Numbered from the stretch's first letter, positions 1 to 8,890 are shown. The stretch: 64,000 nucleotides of DNA from Janibacter sp. HTCC2649 (GCF_000152705.1 NZ_CH672413.1:2145978-2209977); one strand, 5' to 3'. Notes: generated by a model from the sequence alone, not told the origin. Numbers and translations are program-made.

Positions 1-486
1 CCCCTGAGTGAGCTGCTCACCTTCGCACGTACTGCTGGCGTCCCGGTCATTCATGCGACGTATGCCGGACCGCTGGGTGGGACGGCCATGGGCACCGCGC
101 CGCTGTGGCGGGCTCTCGCGCCGGTCACCGATGTCTGGGACGACGATCACCCGGGAACCCGGGTCCTCGCCGCGCTGCTCGGTGAGGGTGATCTCGTGCT
201 CCCTCGGCACCATGGCCTCAACCCGGCCAAGGGCACCGAACTCCTCCCTGTCCTGCGTGGCAAGGGTGTCGACACGATCATCCTCACCGGGGTCTCGGTC
301 AACCTGGCCCTGCCGCTGGTCGCCGGCGAGGCGACCGAAGAGGGCTTCCACGTCGTCGTTCCCCGCGATGCCGTCGCGGGCACCCCGACGGACTACGCCG
401 AGCAGGCGCTGCGCCATACCCTCGGAATGCTGGCGGCCCTGACGACGGTCAGTGACCTGAGGGAGCACTGGCAGTCTGGTCGCTGA
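1..486 (+). CDS. Isochorismatase-family hydrolase, 5' truncated by window edge
   Basis: The open frame runs in from the first base, so the N-terminus is missing; about 161 residues are visible. The fold is that of the isochorismatase/cysteine hydrolase family: a segment PVIHATYAG, then DTIILTGVSVNLALPLV, which matches the strand and cis-peptide loop that normally holds the nucleophilic cysteine, then a helix and FHVVVPRDAVAG. In the usual GVxTNxCV pattern the cysteine position is occupied by alanine (GVSVNLALP), so nicotinamidase-like chemistry is unlikely; some true isochorismatases also lack the cysteine. The 3' end overlaps the converging ACAD gene by 38 bp. The substrate cannot be told from this fragment. 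Confidence 0.75.
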   Translation, partial: PLSELLTFARTAGVPVIHATYAGPLGGTAMGTAPLWRALAPVTDVWDDDHPGTRVLAALLGEGDLVLPRHHGLNPAKGTELLPVLRGKGVDTIILTGVSVNLALPLVAGEATEEGFHVVVPRDAVAGTPTDYAEQALRHTLGMLAALTTVSDLREHWQSGR

Positions 487-1546
487 TCAGCGACCAGACG
501 CCACCCGCGGCGGCGGATGTCAGGTCGGTTGGTGAGTTCGTTGCCGCGGCCTCGGCGGACAGCGCGGCGCGGGTGAGCACCGTGTCGAACTCGCCGACCG
601 TGCCGTACTCATTGACCCAAGCCATCGCGGGGACAGTGAGCAGGTGCAATGCATGCTCCTGAGTCGTTCCGATGGCCCCATGCAGTTGGTGGGCTGCGCG
701 CACGACGACCGAGCTGGCGTGGCCGGCGCAGGATCGAGCAGCAGCGATCGACACCGTCAGACCACCACCGGTGAACTGGGTCGCGACCGCTTCGTCAAGT
801 GCGGCCCGGGTAGCCGCGCGCGCCAGGGCGGCCTCGGCTGCGGCATCCGCGAGCCGGTGCTGCACCGCCTGGAACTGGGCCAGGGACCGCCCGAACTGGA
901 CGCGTTCACTCGCAAAGTCAACTGTGGCGGAGACCGCGGCATCAAGCGCCCCGCACACCTGGATGGCGCGGATCAGGGACGCCCGATGCCTCAGCGCTTC
1001 GACCAGATCCGTGCCGACCTCGAATCGGCGCGAGTTGAGGGTGTCGAGTCCCGAGATCGTGTCCCGGGTTTCACCGGCGAGGTTGCGGCCCGGGTCGAGA
1101 GACACCTCACCTGGTGTCACCACCTGGAGGTGGCGAGGTCCCTGGCCCTGCCCTCGAAGGAGAAGAATCTGGTCGGCAACAGCGGCCCAGGGCACGGCGT
1201 GAGCTGCGCCATCGGCACCCACGTGGCCGAGCGTCGTGAGACCACCGGGGAGATCGAGCCCCAGCTCCTCGAGCAACCAGCAGGCGAGAAGGTCGTGCTC
1301 GGCGAGCGGCAGTTGGAGTCCGTGGGCGGCCACCTGCTCATGGAGGAAAGCCGCGTCGTACCAGTTCGCACCTGACCCGCCCGAGGCCTCGCCGCCGGTC
1401 AGCCGGCTCAGTCCGAGGCCCTCGAGCAGTGTCCAGAAGTCACGATCGAGGACTCCCGACTCCCGAGTGGGATCGGGGCGGTGCTTGCGCAGCACCTCGG
1501 TGACAAGAGCGACGAACTCGGGGTCGGCCTGTTGTGGCGTGCTCAT
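449..1546 (-). CDS. Acyl-CoA dehydrogenase, GGIG-type (beta-like) subunit
   Basis: A 365-residue ACAD-fold flavoprotein subunit of alpha,beta-dehydrogenation. The C-terminal part carries QLHGAIGTTQEHALHLL, the variant of the GGIGYTWEH motif found in one subunit of the actinobacterial heteromeric (alpha2beta2) ACADs such as the FadE26-29 pairs of cholesterol catabolism. RVQFGRSLAQFQAVQHRLAD is the conserved helix before it. The ATG start overlaps the stop of the upstream ACAD by ATGA, so the two are translationally coupled and probably form one enzyme. It is the last gene of a four-gene operon (thiolase, ECH, ACAD, ACAD) read leftwards from 4654. The substrate is unknown; pairing with the neighbour is inferred from order and subunit type. 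Confidence 0.85.
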   Translation of the reverse strand: MSTPQQADPEFVALVTEVLRKHRPDPTRESGVLDRDFWTLLEGLGLSRLTGGEASGGSGANWYDAAFLHEQVAAHGLQLPLAEHDLLACWLLEELGLDLPGGLTTLGHVGADGAAHAVPWAAVADQILLLRGQGQGPRHLQVVTPGEVSLDPGRNLAGETRDTISGLDTLNSRRFEVGTDLVEALRHRASLIRAIQVCGALDAAVSATVDFASERVQFGRSLAQFQAVQHRLADAAAEAALARAATRAALDEAVATQFTGGGLTVSIAAARSCAGHASSVVVRAAHQLHGAIGTTQEHALHLLTVPAMAWVNEYGTVGEFDTVLTRAALSAEAAATNSPTDLTSAAAGGVWSLISDQTASAPSGH

Positions 1547-2685
1547 CGCAGTCCCATTCCTCGGGCGATGACACCGCGCAGGATCTCACTGGTGCCACCG
1601 CGAAGTGTGAAGCCCGGCCGCTGGAGCAGGCCCGCGGCGAGCAGGGGGTCACTGTCCGGCAGCCCTCCGCCGAGCTGGGCGGCCTCGACGAGGTCACCCT
1701 CAAACGAGGTGCCGAGCACCTTGACGACAGCGGCTGCAGTGTCCGCGCGGTCACCCCGTTCGACAGCGGCGTTGACGGCCATCGACATGTGGTGCAGGCC
1801 GCGGAGCCGGGCGAGTGCGCGGCCGATCGCAGGGTCGGCCGGAGTTCCTTCGGGTTGCGCGGCAGCCCTTCTCACCTGGGCGCGAAAGAGCGGGAAGGTG
1901 GACAAGAAGCGCTCGGGCCCACTGCGCTCATAGGCGAGCTCCGACGTGACCTGGTGCCACCCTGCGCCCACGTCTCCCAGAACACGGGCATCGGGGACGA
2001 AAACGTCATCGAGGTGGACTTCGTTGAAGTGATGCTGCCCGGTCATCGAGACGATCGGTCGCACCTGCACTCCGTCCGAGCGCAATTCGACGATGAGCTG
2101 GCTCAGGCCGGCGTGACGCGCACTCGTGTCCAGAGGGCTGGTTCGGGCGAGGACGAAGAACGCCTCTGCCGCGTGCGCGCCGGAGGTCCAGACCTTGGTG
2201 CCGGTGACAGACCAGCCACCGTCGACGCGACGGGCGCGGGTGCGGACGCTGGCCAGGTCCGACCCGGAGTCGGGCTCGGACATCCCGATCGCAAAGAAGC
2301 ACTCCCCCGCTGCGATGCGTGGCAGGTAGTGCTGCTTCTGCTCCTCGGTGCCGAAGCGGAGAAGGCTGGGCGCGGCTTGGCGGTCGGCCACCCAGTGGGC
2401 GGCGACCGGCGCACCGGCAGCCAAGAGCTCCTCGGTCACCACGAATCGCTCCACGAAGGTCCTGCCGTGTCCCCCGTAGGCAGCCGGGACGGTCATCCCG
2501 ACCCAGCCGCGCGCGGCCAGCTCCCGGGAGAAGTCCGGGTCCCAGCCCGTGATCCAGGCGTCGACTCTTGGGGTGAGGGAACCGTCTGCGATGCGGGAGT
2601 TGAGGAAGGCGCGGACCTCGTGGCGAAGTTCAGTGAGGGCGGGAGTCTCGGGGACCCCTGCGGGCACGAGATGGTTCACGGTCAT
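1543..2685 (-). CDS. Acyl-CoA dehydrogenase, GGT-type (alpha-like) subunit
   Basis: A 380-residue ACAD with the standard FAD/acyl-CoA motifs: FFAIGMSEPDSGSDLASVRT around residue 130, GTKVWTSGAH around 165, and a C-terminal RGGTSEILRGVIARGMGL. The last motif has GGT where medium-chain ACADs have the catalytic EGT, as in heteromeric actinobacterial FadE pairs. It begins with an ATGA overlap on the enoyl-CoA hydratase stop and ends with an ATGA overlap on the GGIG-type subunit. It most likely forms an alpha2beta2 enzyme with that downstream product, introducing the alkene that the hydratase then hydrates. Confidence 0.88.
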   Translation of the reverse strand: MTVNHLVPAGVPETPALTELRHEVRAFLNSRIADGSLTPRVDAWITGWDPDFSRELAARGWVGMTVPAAYGGHGRTFVERFVVTEELLAAGAPVAAHWVADRQAAPSLLRFGTEEQKQHYLPRIAAGECFFAIGMSEPDSGSDLASVRTRARRVDGGWSVTGTKVWTSGAHAAEAFFVLARTSPLDTSARHAGLSQLIVELRSDGVQVRPIVSMTGQHHFNEVHLDDVFVPDARVLGDVGAGWHQVTSELAYERSGPERFLSTFPLFRAQVRRAAAQPEGTPADPAIGRALARLRGLHHMSMAVNAAVERGDRADTAAAVVKVLGTSFEGDLVEAAQLGGGLPDSDPLLAAGLLQRPGFTLRGGTSEILRGVIARGMGLR

Positions 2686-3482
2686 TCGCCGATGAACCTG
2701 GGACTGCGCTTCGCAAGCATCGCCTCCACGGCTTCCGTGTGGTCCAGGGAACGCTGCGCCAGCGGCTGCAGGGCGGCAGCCAGCTCGAGATTCGAGGCGA
2801 GGCTCTGGTGGTCCTGTTCGCGCAGGAGCCGTTTGGCCATGCGCACGGTGGCGGGTGGGTTCGCGGCGATGAGGTCGGCGAGCGCGTGGGCTCGCTCGAG
2901 GAGCTGCTCGCCGGGAACCACCTCGGACACCAGCCCCCAGTCCAGCGCGGTGACGGCGTCAATCGACGCACCGGTGAGGGTCAGCTGGGCTGCGCGGGCC
3001 GCCCCGATCGCACGGGGCAGGAGCCACGCGCCACCATCACCGGGGATCAGTCCCACCCGCACGAAGCTCTCGGCGAAGGTCGCAGAGTGCGACGCGATGC
3101 GGAGGTCGCAGAGGAGTGCCAGGTCGAAGCCGGCGCCGATTGCGGGACCGTTGACCGCGGCGATGAGGGGCACTTCGCACCCGTGCAGGGCCAGGGGGAT
3201 TTGCTGTATGCCGTGTCGGTAGCCGTTGCGTGCGCGGCTGAGTGGTCCTCCGAAGGGAACCTCGTCACTGCGCACCTGGTTGAGGTTGGCGCCCGCCGAG
3301 AAGGCGCTTCCGGCGCCGGTGAGGATCACCGCGCGGACGCCCGGGTCGTGGTCGACGCGGGCGGCGTGGCTGACGATCGCCTCGATGGTGTCACCGTCGG
3401 AAACCGGGTTGCGTTGCTCCGGTCGGTTCAGGGTCCAGGTCTCGACGAAGCCCTCGCGTTCGACGAGGACGGGCTCGTTCAT
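2682..3482 (-). CDS. Enoyl-CoA hydratase/isomerase
   Basis: A 266-residue crotonase-fold protein, normal length for the family. Visible motifs are WTLNRPEQRNPVSD near the N-terminus, the oxyanion-hole segment AFSAGANLNQV, and IAAVNGPAIGAGFDLALLCD, followed by GLIPGDGGAWLLPRAIG, where hydratase glutamates normally lie and one is replaced by Asp (PGDGG). The ATG at 3480-3482 was chosen because it overlaps the thiolase stop by ATGA and begins the conserved domain; a longer reading upstream runs through the thiolase gene. It is the second gene of the leftward operon starting at 4654. Confidence 0.87.
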   Translation of the reverse strand: MNEPVLVEREGFVETWTLNRPEQRNPVSDGDTIEAIVSHAARVDHDPGVRAVILTGAGSAFSAGANLNQVRSDEVPFGGPLSRARNGYRHGIQQIPLALHGCEVPLIAAVNGPAIGAGFDLALLCDLRIASHSATFAESFVRVGLIPGDGGAWLLPRAIGAARAAQLTLTGASIDAVTALDWGLVSEVVPGEQLLERAHALADLIAANPPATVRMAKRLLREQDHQSLASNLELAAALQPLAQRSLDHTEAVEAMLAKRSPRFIGE

Positions 3483-4654
3483 GACGTGGGAACCTCGATG
3501 ACGACGGCCCCGCCCTGCCCGCCACCGGCACACATTGCAGCGACTCCGATGCCTCCCCCTCTGCGGCGCAGTTCGTGAATGAGGGTGGTGAGCATCCGGG
3601 CGCCGGTGGCCGCGACGGGGTGCCCGAGGCTGCAGCCGCTGCCGTGGACGTTGACCTTGTCCTCGTCGAGGCCGTGCACGCGGCTGGCAGCGAGGGGGAC
3701 GGAGGCGAACGCCTCGTTGATCTCCCACAGGTCGACGTCCTGCACCTGCAGCCCGGATCGCTGCAGCACCTTGGGGATGACCTCGACGGCGCCCATTCCG
3801 GTCCGCGCCGGGGACACTCCGATTGACGCCCACGCCCGGATCCGGGCGAGGGGCTCCAAGCCGTGGCTCGCGGCATACGCCGCGTCGGCCAGGACGAGGG
3901 CGGCAGCAGCGTCGTTGACGCCGCTGGCGTTGCCAGCCGTCACACTGAAACCCTCGATCTCGGGGTGCAAGGGCGCGAGACTTGCCAGACGCTCCAAGGA
4001 CGTGGTGCGGCGCGGCATCTCATCGACGGCGAAGCTCCCCTTCATCCCATCGACGCCGGTGATGGGCACAGCGACGATCTCGTCGTCAAAAGTGCCGGCA
4101 TCGATCGCCGCGATCGCGCGCTGGTGGGACCGGAACGCCCAGGCGTCGACGTCCTCGCGGGAGAGTCCGACCTCCTGAGCCGGGGCCCAACCAGTGGTGA
4201 GGGTGACATCGTCGGTGACACCCTCGGCATACGGGAAGGTGGGTGGCATGCCCGCGTGGGTCTCGTCCGTGCCGGGAGTGCGCCACGTGAGCTGAGGCAT
4301 CAGGGAGGATGACATCACGCCTCCCGCCACCACGACCGTGTCCATTCCGGCCGCGATGCTTCCGGCCGCGTTGGCCACCGCGGTCAGGCTCGCGGCGCAG
4401 TGCCGGTTGACCGCTTGGCCGGGGACGGCGGTGAGGCCAGCTGCGACAGCAGCGTGCCGGGCGAGGTCGCCGCCTCCGTACATCGACTCGGCGAGGACGA
4501 TGTCGTCGACGTCCTGGCTGTCGACCTTGGCCCGGTCGATGGCCTCGGTGACGATGAGCCGCGCGAGGTCCTCGGCGGGCACGTCACGCAGGCTTCCCTT
4601 GAAGGCGACGCCGATGGGCGTGCGGACGGCGCTGAGGACGACGATGTCGGTCAT
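3479..4654 (-). CDS. Acetyl-CoA acyltransferase (thiolase)
   Basis: A 391-residue beta-ketothiolase that cleaves 3-ketoacyl-CoA with CoA. The nucleophile cysteine is in AVNRHCAASLTAVANAAG, the NEAFASVPLA motif and the GHPVAATGAR histidine are present, and CAGGGQGGAVVIE ends the protein, so the catalytic set is complete. The start MTDIVVLSAVRTPIG is preferred to an upstream ATG, which would add 16 unrelated residues and run into the operator at 4687-4702. It is the first gene of an operon of four genes linked by ATGA overlaps, and the palindrome 33 bp upstream indicates repression by the TTGACG-site regulator. Confidence 0.9.
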   Translation of the reverse strand: MTDIVVLSAVRTPIGVAFKGSLRDVPAEDLARLIVTEAIDRAKVDSQDVDDIVLAESMYGGGDLARHAAVAAGLTAVPGQAVNRHCAASLTAVANAAGSIAAGMDTVVVAGGVMSSSLMPQLTWRTPGTDETHAGMPPTFPYAEGVTDDVTLTTGWAPAQEVGLSREDVDAWAFRSHQRAIAAIDAGTFDDEIVAVPITGVDGMKGSFAVDEMPRRTTSLERLASLAPLHPEIEGFSVTAGNASGVNDAAAALVLADAAYAASHGLEPLARIRAWASIGVSPARTGMGAVEVIPKVLQRSGLQVQDVDLWEINEAFASVPLAASRVHGLDEDKVNVHGSGCSLGHPVAATGARMLTTLIHELRRRGGGIGVAAMCAGGGQGGAVVIEVPTS

Positions 4655-4686
4655 GGGGGTACCTGACTGTGTGGCGAGACAAGAAG

Positions 4687-4702
4687 TTGACGATTTCGTC
4701 AA
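4687..4702. promoter_or_regulatory. TTGACG-type operator upstream of the thiolase operon
   Basis: TTGACGATTTCGTCAA is a near-perfect inverted repeat, and the symmetry extends two further bases each side (AGTTGACG and CGTCAACT). It sits 33 bp before the thiolase start. It is the best-formed member of a family of such sites in this window. Confidence 0.7.
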
Positions 4703-4730
4703 CTCAGCCTAGATCGGCAGAGAGTGGACG

Positions 4731-4950
4731 TCAAGGAACGGCGCCGCCACTGATGAGCTCAAGGATCGCCGGCTTCACCAGCTTGCCCATCGGGCTGCGG
4801 GGAAGGCCATCGACCAGGTGCAGGACTGGCACGCGCTTGAAGGGCGCCAGTCTGACGTCGTCCTCTGCTGCCGCCAGGTCCTCTCGTGTCGGTGGGTCCA
4901 GCGTGCTCGGCCCAAGGGCGATCCGCCGTGCGTCGCGAGACCTCGGTGAG
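4731..4950 (-). pseudogene. Remnant of an acyl-CoA synthetase C-terminus
   Basis: In the frame ending at the stop codon 4731-4733, about 65 codons read as the C-terminal subdomain of an AMP-forming acyl-CoA synthetase. They include LAPFKRVPVLHLVDGLPRS followed by PMGKLVKPAILELI, with the invariant adenylation lysine in the GK. Nothing resembling the rest of the roughly 500-residue enzyme is visible upstream, and no good start exists, so this is a gene remnant. The stretch 4951-5113 between it and the next gene shows no gene I recognise. The thiolase operator lies just beyond its 3' end. Confidence 0.6.
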
Positions 4951-5113
4951 CCAGTCCGGCCTGGGCCTCATCCTCAGGGCGATGTTCGAACGTGCCTGAC
5001 TCCTCGACCAAGCCCTGAGACACCCGGCCAACCGACACGAGTCGATCGCCGCGAGCGCCACCGTCCTCCATTCCCGGATCGACTGAGCAGCATCAGGGCG
5101 TTCGATGCCCGCG

Positions 5114-5575
5114 TCAGGAGCTGCTCGTTGCCGCAGCTTCCGCTCGCGCCGCCAACGCCTTGAGCATGTCTTTGACCCCCTTGAGGGTGAGCTGATCGAC
5201 CATGAAGCCGGGCAGCGGCCAACTCACCGTGAGTGCCTGACTGACCGTCACCCGACTTGAGTCCACACCCACGGGATCGGCCGAGAAGGTGAAGTCACTG
5301 CTCGTCATGAGGTCGCCCTCAACGAGGTGATATTCGAAGGACGTAGGGGAGGTGTAGGCGTAGCGCACCGTATAGCTCGCCTTTTGGCCCATTGCGGACA
5401 CGTGCACCTTGGCCAGTGCCGGGCGGCCACCAGCGTCCGTCTCGAGCAGATCGATCCGCTCGATCTCGCGCTGCCACGTGTGGTGGTCGGCGACGTTCAA
5501 CATGATGTCGATGAGGGCGGCCGGGGTGGCGGCGATCTCGGCGGTGCGTTGAACTGTGGTCACGGGCTTCCTCAT
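5114..5575 (-). CDS. SRPBCC (START/polyketide cyclase-like) protein
   Basis: A 153-residue protein with the layout of the SRPBCC hydrophobic-ligand-binding fold. It opens with a strand and helix (TVQRTAEIAATPAALIDIML), has HHTWQREIERIDLLETD, then antiparallel strands with YTVRYAYTSPTSFEYHLVEG, and ends in a long C-terminal helix (VDQLTLKGVKDMLKALAARA). Such proteins bind or carry lipophilic molecules, or act as cyclases; no catalytic residue can be named here. It is divergent from the aldehyde dehydrogenase gene, with a TTGACG-type palindrome between them, so it probably belongs to the same regulon. The role is unknown; binding the hydrophobic substrate is only a guess. Confidence 0.75.
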   Translation of the reverse strand: MRKPVTTVQRTAEIAATPAALIDIMLNVADHHTWQREIERIDLLETDAGGRPALAKVHVSAMGQKASYTVRYAYTSPTSFEYHLVEGDLMTSSDFTFSADPVGVDSSRVTVSQALTVSWPLPGFMVDQLTLKGVKDMLKALAARAEAAATSSS

Positions 5576-5700
5576 CTCGAACGGATTCCTGGCGAAACCG
5601 TCATGTTATATCGGCTACAACGCCGACGAGACCCAGGGGTTCAGTTGAACAGCCTTACGTCTCAATCAATCTGCGCCATCCGATCTGGCTGTCGACACAA

Positions 5701-5716
5701 TTGATGCTAGCGTCAA
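5701..5716. promoter_or_regulatory. TTGACG-type operator, SRPBCC/aldehyde dehydrogenase gap
   Basis: TTGATGCTAGCGTCAA is an inverted repeat with one arm mismatch (TTGATG against CGTCAA). It lies 33 bp upstream of the aldehyde dehydrogenase ATG, in the divergent gap. Confidence 0.55.
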
Positions 5717-5748
5717 ATTCTCGTGATCGGCGAAGAATCGGAGTCAGT

Positions 5749-7227
5749 ATGGATGCAGTGACGGGAGAGTCGCGGCTGCTGATCGACGGGCAGCTCACTC
5801 CGGCAGCGAGCGGGGCGACCTATGACAATGTCAACCCCGCCACCGAGCACGTTCTGGGCGACGTGGCCGATGCCGGGAGTGCGGACGTCGAGCGTGCCAT
5901 CGCGTCAGCGCGTCGCAGCTTCGACGAGGGCCGCTGGGCGACCGACCACGCCTTCCGACGACACTGCCTGCTCCAGCTCCACGAGGCCCTCAACCGCGAG
6001 CGTGAGGAGATCCGCTCCGAGATCGTCGCCGAGGTCGGGGCTCCCATCTCGATCACGTATGCCGCGCAGGTCGACTGGCCGCTCGATGACGCGATCCGCT
6101 GGCCGGCCGAGCAGATCCCCGACGGCGGGTGGGAGCGCGAGCTGCCCGACAGTGAGGCCTTCGGCATGGACAGCCACCGCGTGCTCTGGAAGGAGCCGGT
6201 CGGTGTCGTTGCCGCCATCAGCCCGTGGAACTTCCCTCTCGAGGTCACCCTCGGGAAGGTGGGATCGGCCTTGGCCGCCGGAAACACGGTCGTCGTCAAG
6301 GCTGCACCCGACACCCCGTGGAACGCCACCCGTCTCGGCCGGATCGTGGCTGAGGAGACCGACATTCCCGCGGGAGTCCTCAACGTGCTCACGTCGTCTC
6401 GGAGTGCCGTCGGCGAGCAGCTGGTCCTCGACGACCGCGTCGACATGATCTCCTTCACCGGGTCAACGGCGGTTGGTCGACGCATCGCCGGACTGGCTGC
6501 GCCACGGATGAAGCGCCTCCTGCTCGAGCTCGGTGGCAAGTCGGCCATGATCGTCCTCGACGACGCCGACCTCGAGTCGGTCGTGCCCGGTTCATCCCTG
6601 ATGTGCATGCACTCCGGTCAGGGCTGTGCGCTGCAGACTCGCCTGCTCGTTCCCCGATCGCGCTATGCCGAAGCCGTGGAACTGGCCACCGAGTCGTTCC
6701 GACAGATCGGCATCGGTGATCCCACGGATCCCACCAACATGGGAGGGCCGCTGATCAGTGCCCTGCAACGTGACCGCGTGCTGGGTCTGATCGAGACGGG
6801 TCGGAGGGAGGGAGCTCGGGTCACGGTCGGAGGCGGACGGCCCAAGGGCATGGACCGTGGCTACTACGTCGAGGCCACGGTGCTGGCCGACGTGGACAAC
6901 CGCGCCACCGTCGCCCGCGAGGAGATCTTCGGACCAGTCCTCGTGGTCGTCCCCTTCGACGACGAGGACGACGCGGTGCGCCTGGCCAACGACAACCCCT
7001 ATGGTCTGTCCGCGGGCGTGTTCTCGGGGGACGGCGCTCGCGCACTGTCCGTGGCTCGCCGATTGCGGGTCGGGAGCGTCATGGTCAACGGCGGCCTGTT
7101 CTATGGCGCGGATGCTCCCTATGGCGGGCGTGGCAGTTCTGGCGTGGGGCGCCAGAGCGGTCTCGAGGGCTTGGACCAGTACCTCGAGACCAAGTCGGTC
7201 GGCTTCACCGACGACATCCACGAATGA
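5749..7227 (+). CDS. NAD(P)-dependent aldehyde dehydrogenase
   Basis: A 492-residue ALDH-superfamily enzyme that oxidises an aldehyde to the acid. Motifs are ISPWNFPLEVTLGK (substrate/NAD), FTGSTAVGRRIAG, LLLELGGKSAMIVL with the general-base glutamate, SGQGCALQTRLLV with the nucleophilic cysteine, and EEIFGPVLVV. The ATG at 5749 is chosen because GGAG lies 5 bp before it and the conserved protein begins there; an earlier in-frame TTG/ATG at 5701-5706 lies inside the operator. The GMC dehydrogenase follows 22 bp downstream, so the pair would convert an alcohol to a carboxylic acid that can then be activated to a CoA ester. Confidence 0.92.
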   Translation: MDAVTGESRLLIDGQLTPAASGATYDNVNPATEHVLGDVADAGSADVERAIASARRSFDEGRWATDHAFRRHCLLQLHEALNREREEIRSEIVAEVGAPISITYAAQVDWPLDDAIRWPAEQIPDGGWERELPDSEAFGMDSHRVLWKEPVGVVAAISPWNFPLEVTLGKVGSALAAGNTVVVKAAPDTPWNATRLGRIVAEETDIPAGVLNVLTSSRSAVGEQLVLDDRVDMISFTGSTAVGRRIAGLAAPRMKRLLLELGGKSAMIVLDDADLESVVPGSSLMCMHSGQGCALQTRLLVPRSRYAEAVELATESFRQIGIGDPTDPTNMGGPLISALQRDRVLGLIETGRREGARVTVGGGRPKGMDRGYYVEATVLADVDNRATVAREEIFGPVLVVVPFDDEDDAVRLANDNPYGLSAGVFSGDGARALSVARRLRVGSVMVNGGLFYGADAPYGGRGSSGVGRQSGLEGLDQYLETKSVGFTDDIHE

Positions 7228-7249
7228 CCCCCGGACCAGGAGCGTCTCG

Positions 7250-8845
7250 ATGACCATCCACGACTACATCGTCGTCGGCGCCGGCTCCGCCGGATGCGTG
7301 CTCGCCAACCGCCTGAGCGAGGACCCGTCGTGCCGGGTGCTGCTCATCGAGGCCGGAGGCTCGGATCGCAATCCCGTCTTCCACATCCCCAAGGGCTTCG
7401 CCTTCACGATCCACAACCCCAAGTGGTCCTACACCTACGAGACGGTGCCCTACGGACCTCTCGGGCAGACGGAGATCTGGTCGCGAGGGCGTGTGCTCGG
7501 CGGCTCCAGCGCCATCAACGGGATGGTCTACAACCGCGGATGGGCGCCCGACTGGGACGAGCTCGTCACGCAAGGCAACCCCGGCTGGGGATGGGATGAC
7601 ATCGTCGGCGCGTACCGGGAGATCGAGGACCACGAGCTCGGACCCTCACCGGTCCGTGGTGTGGGCGGCCCCCTCAAGGTCACCATTCCCACCTCCGGGG
7701 AGCAGGTCAGTGAGGCCATGATCGGCGCCTCCGAGGCGATCGGACTGCTGCGCGTCGATGACCTCAACGGATCGGACGACGAGCGCGTCGGCTACTCCCC
7801 CGCCACCATCCACGGTGGTCGGAGGCAGAGCGCTGCCCGCGCGTTCCTCCGTCCGGCGATGACCCGTCCGAACCTCACCGTCGCCACCAAGTCACAGGTG
7901 ACGCAGTTGCTCTTCCGCGGCGACGCGGTGATCGGGGTGAAGGCGATCGTCGGGGGCTCCGTCGTCGAGGCGCACGCCGCCAAGGAGGTCATCCTCTGTC
8001 TGGGCAACCTCGAGACACCCCGGCTCCTCGAGCTCAGTGGCATCGGTGGCGCGGACGTCCTTCGGGCTGCCGGCGTGGATGTGCGGCTGCAGCGGGAACG
8101 TGTCGGCGAGAACGTCCGGGAGCACCGCTACGTCCCTCTCCAGGTCAGGCTCGCCTCCCGCATCGGCTACAACCCTCTGCTCAGCTCGCCGTGGGGGCAG
8201 GCCCGATCTGCGCTGAGGTACGCGGTGACCGGAAAGGGGCCCATCGGCACACCGGCATACGACCTCCTCGCCTTCCTCCGGAGCTCGGCGGAAGCCGAAC
8301 GACCGGACGCGCAGCTCCTGCTCACCCCGTTCGCCATGGGCGCACGCCCCCTCGACATCAGCCTCGAGACCCGGCCAGCACTGTCAATCCTCGGCTACCC
8401 CTTGCGGCCGACGAGCCTGGGTTCCAGCCACATCACCGACCGTGACCCCGACGCCCCGCTCAGGGTCGACCCGGGCTATCTGCGCACCCAGCACGACCGC
8501 GACGTCACCATCGCCATGTTCCGTCGGATGCGCGACATCGTCGCCCAATCCCCCCTCGCAGAACTCGTGGTGGGCGAGACGCAACCGGGCGAGGCGCTCC
8601 AGGATCCTCAGGGGATCATCGACCACGCTCTGATCAGTGGCGGGACGAGCTTCCACGCCGCTGGTGCGTGCGCCATGGGACCCGACGACGACGCCGTGGT
8701 CGACGCCGACCTGCGTGTGCGCGGTGTCGAGCGGCTGCGCATTATGGACGCCTCGGTCCTGCCGACCATGGTCGCCGGAAACCTCAACGCGCCGCTCATG
8801 GCGATGGGTGTGCTCGCGGCCCGCAGGATCCTCGCCTCGGCCTGA
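7250..8845 (+). CDS. GMC-family FAD alcohol dehydrogenase (choline dehydrogenase-like)
   Basis: A 531-residue glucose-methanol-choline oxidoreductase, full length for the family. The N-terminal FAD-binding segment is YIVVGAGSAGCVLANRLSED, followed by the GMC signature GGSSAINGMVYNRG. The C-terminus has FHAAGACAMG with the catalytic histidine, then DASVLPTMVAGNLNAPLMAM with the partner asparagine. AGGAG precedes the ATG. It is co-transcribed with the aldehyde dehydrogenase and probably supplies it with aldehyde from a primary alcohol. The electron acceptor cannot be inferred. Confidence 0.9.
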   Translation: MTIHDYIVVGAGSAGCVLANRLSEDPSCRVLLIEAGGSDRNPVFHIPKGFAFTIHNPKWSYTYETVPYGPLGQTEIWSRGRVLGGSSAINGMVYNRGWAPDWDELVTQGNPGWGWDDIVGAYREIEDHELGPSPVRGVGGPLKVTIPTSGEQVSEAMIGASEAIGLLRVDDLNGSDDERVGYSPATIHGGRRQSAARAFLRPAMTRPNLTVATKSQVTQLLFRGDAVIGVKAIVGGSVVEAHAAKEVILCLGNLETPRLLELSGIGGADVLRAAGVDVRLQRERVGENVREHRYVPLQVRLASRIGYNPLLSSPWGQARSALRYAVTGKGPIGTPAYDLLAFLRSSAEAERPDAQLLLTPFAMGARPLDISLETRPALSILGYPLRPTSLGSSHITDRDPDAPLRVDPGYLRTQHDRDVTIAMFRRMRDIVAQSPLAELVVGETQPGEALQDPQGIIDHALISGGTSFHAAGACAMGPDDDAVVDADLRVRGVERLRIMDASVLPTMVAGNLNAPLMAMGVLAARRILASA

Positions 8846-8890
8846 CTCCCCCGGGCTCCCACCGACTCCTTCTGTCCTTGGGCATGCGTT

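Noticed and set aside
1534-3222. Long open frame of over 500 codons on the plus strand opposite the first two acyl-CoA dehydrogenases
   Set aside because: It is an arginine/alanine-rich shadow of the minus-strand ACAD and hydratase genes with no recognisable motif and no ribosome site; similar shadows occur at 40071-41708 and 58462-59931.
3574-4712. Several medium-length plus-strand frames opposite the thiolase
   Set aside because: They are composition-driven shadows of the minus-strand thiolase and carry no domain signature.
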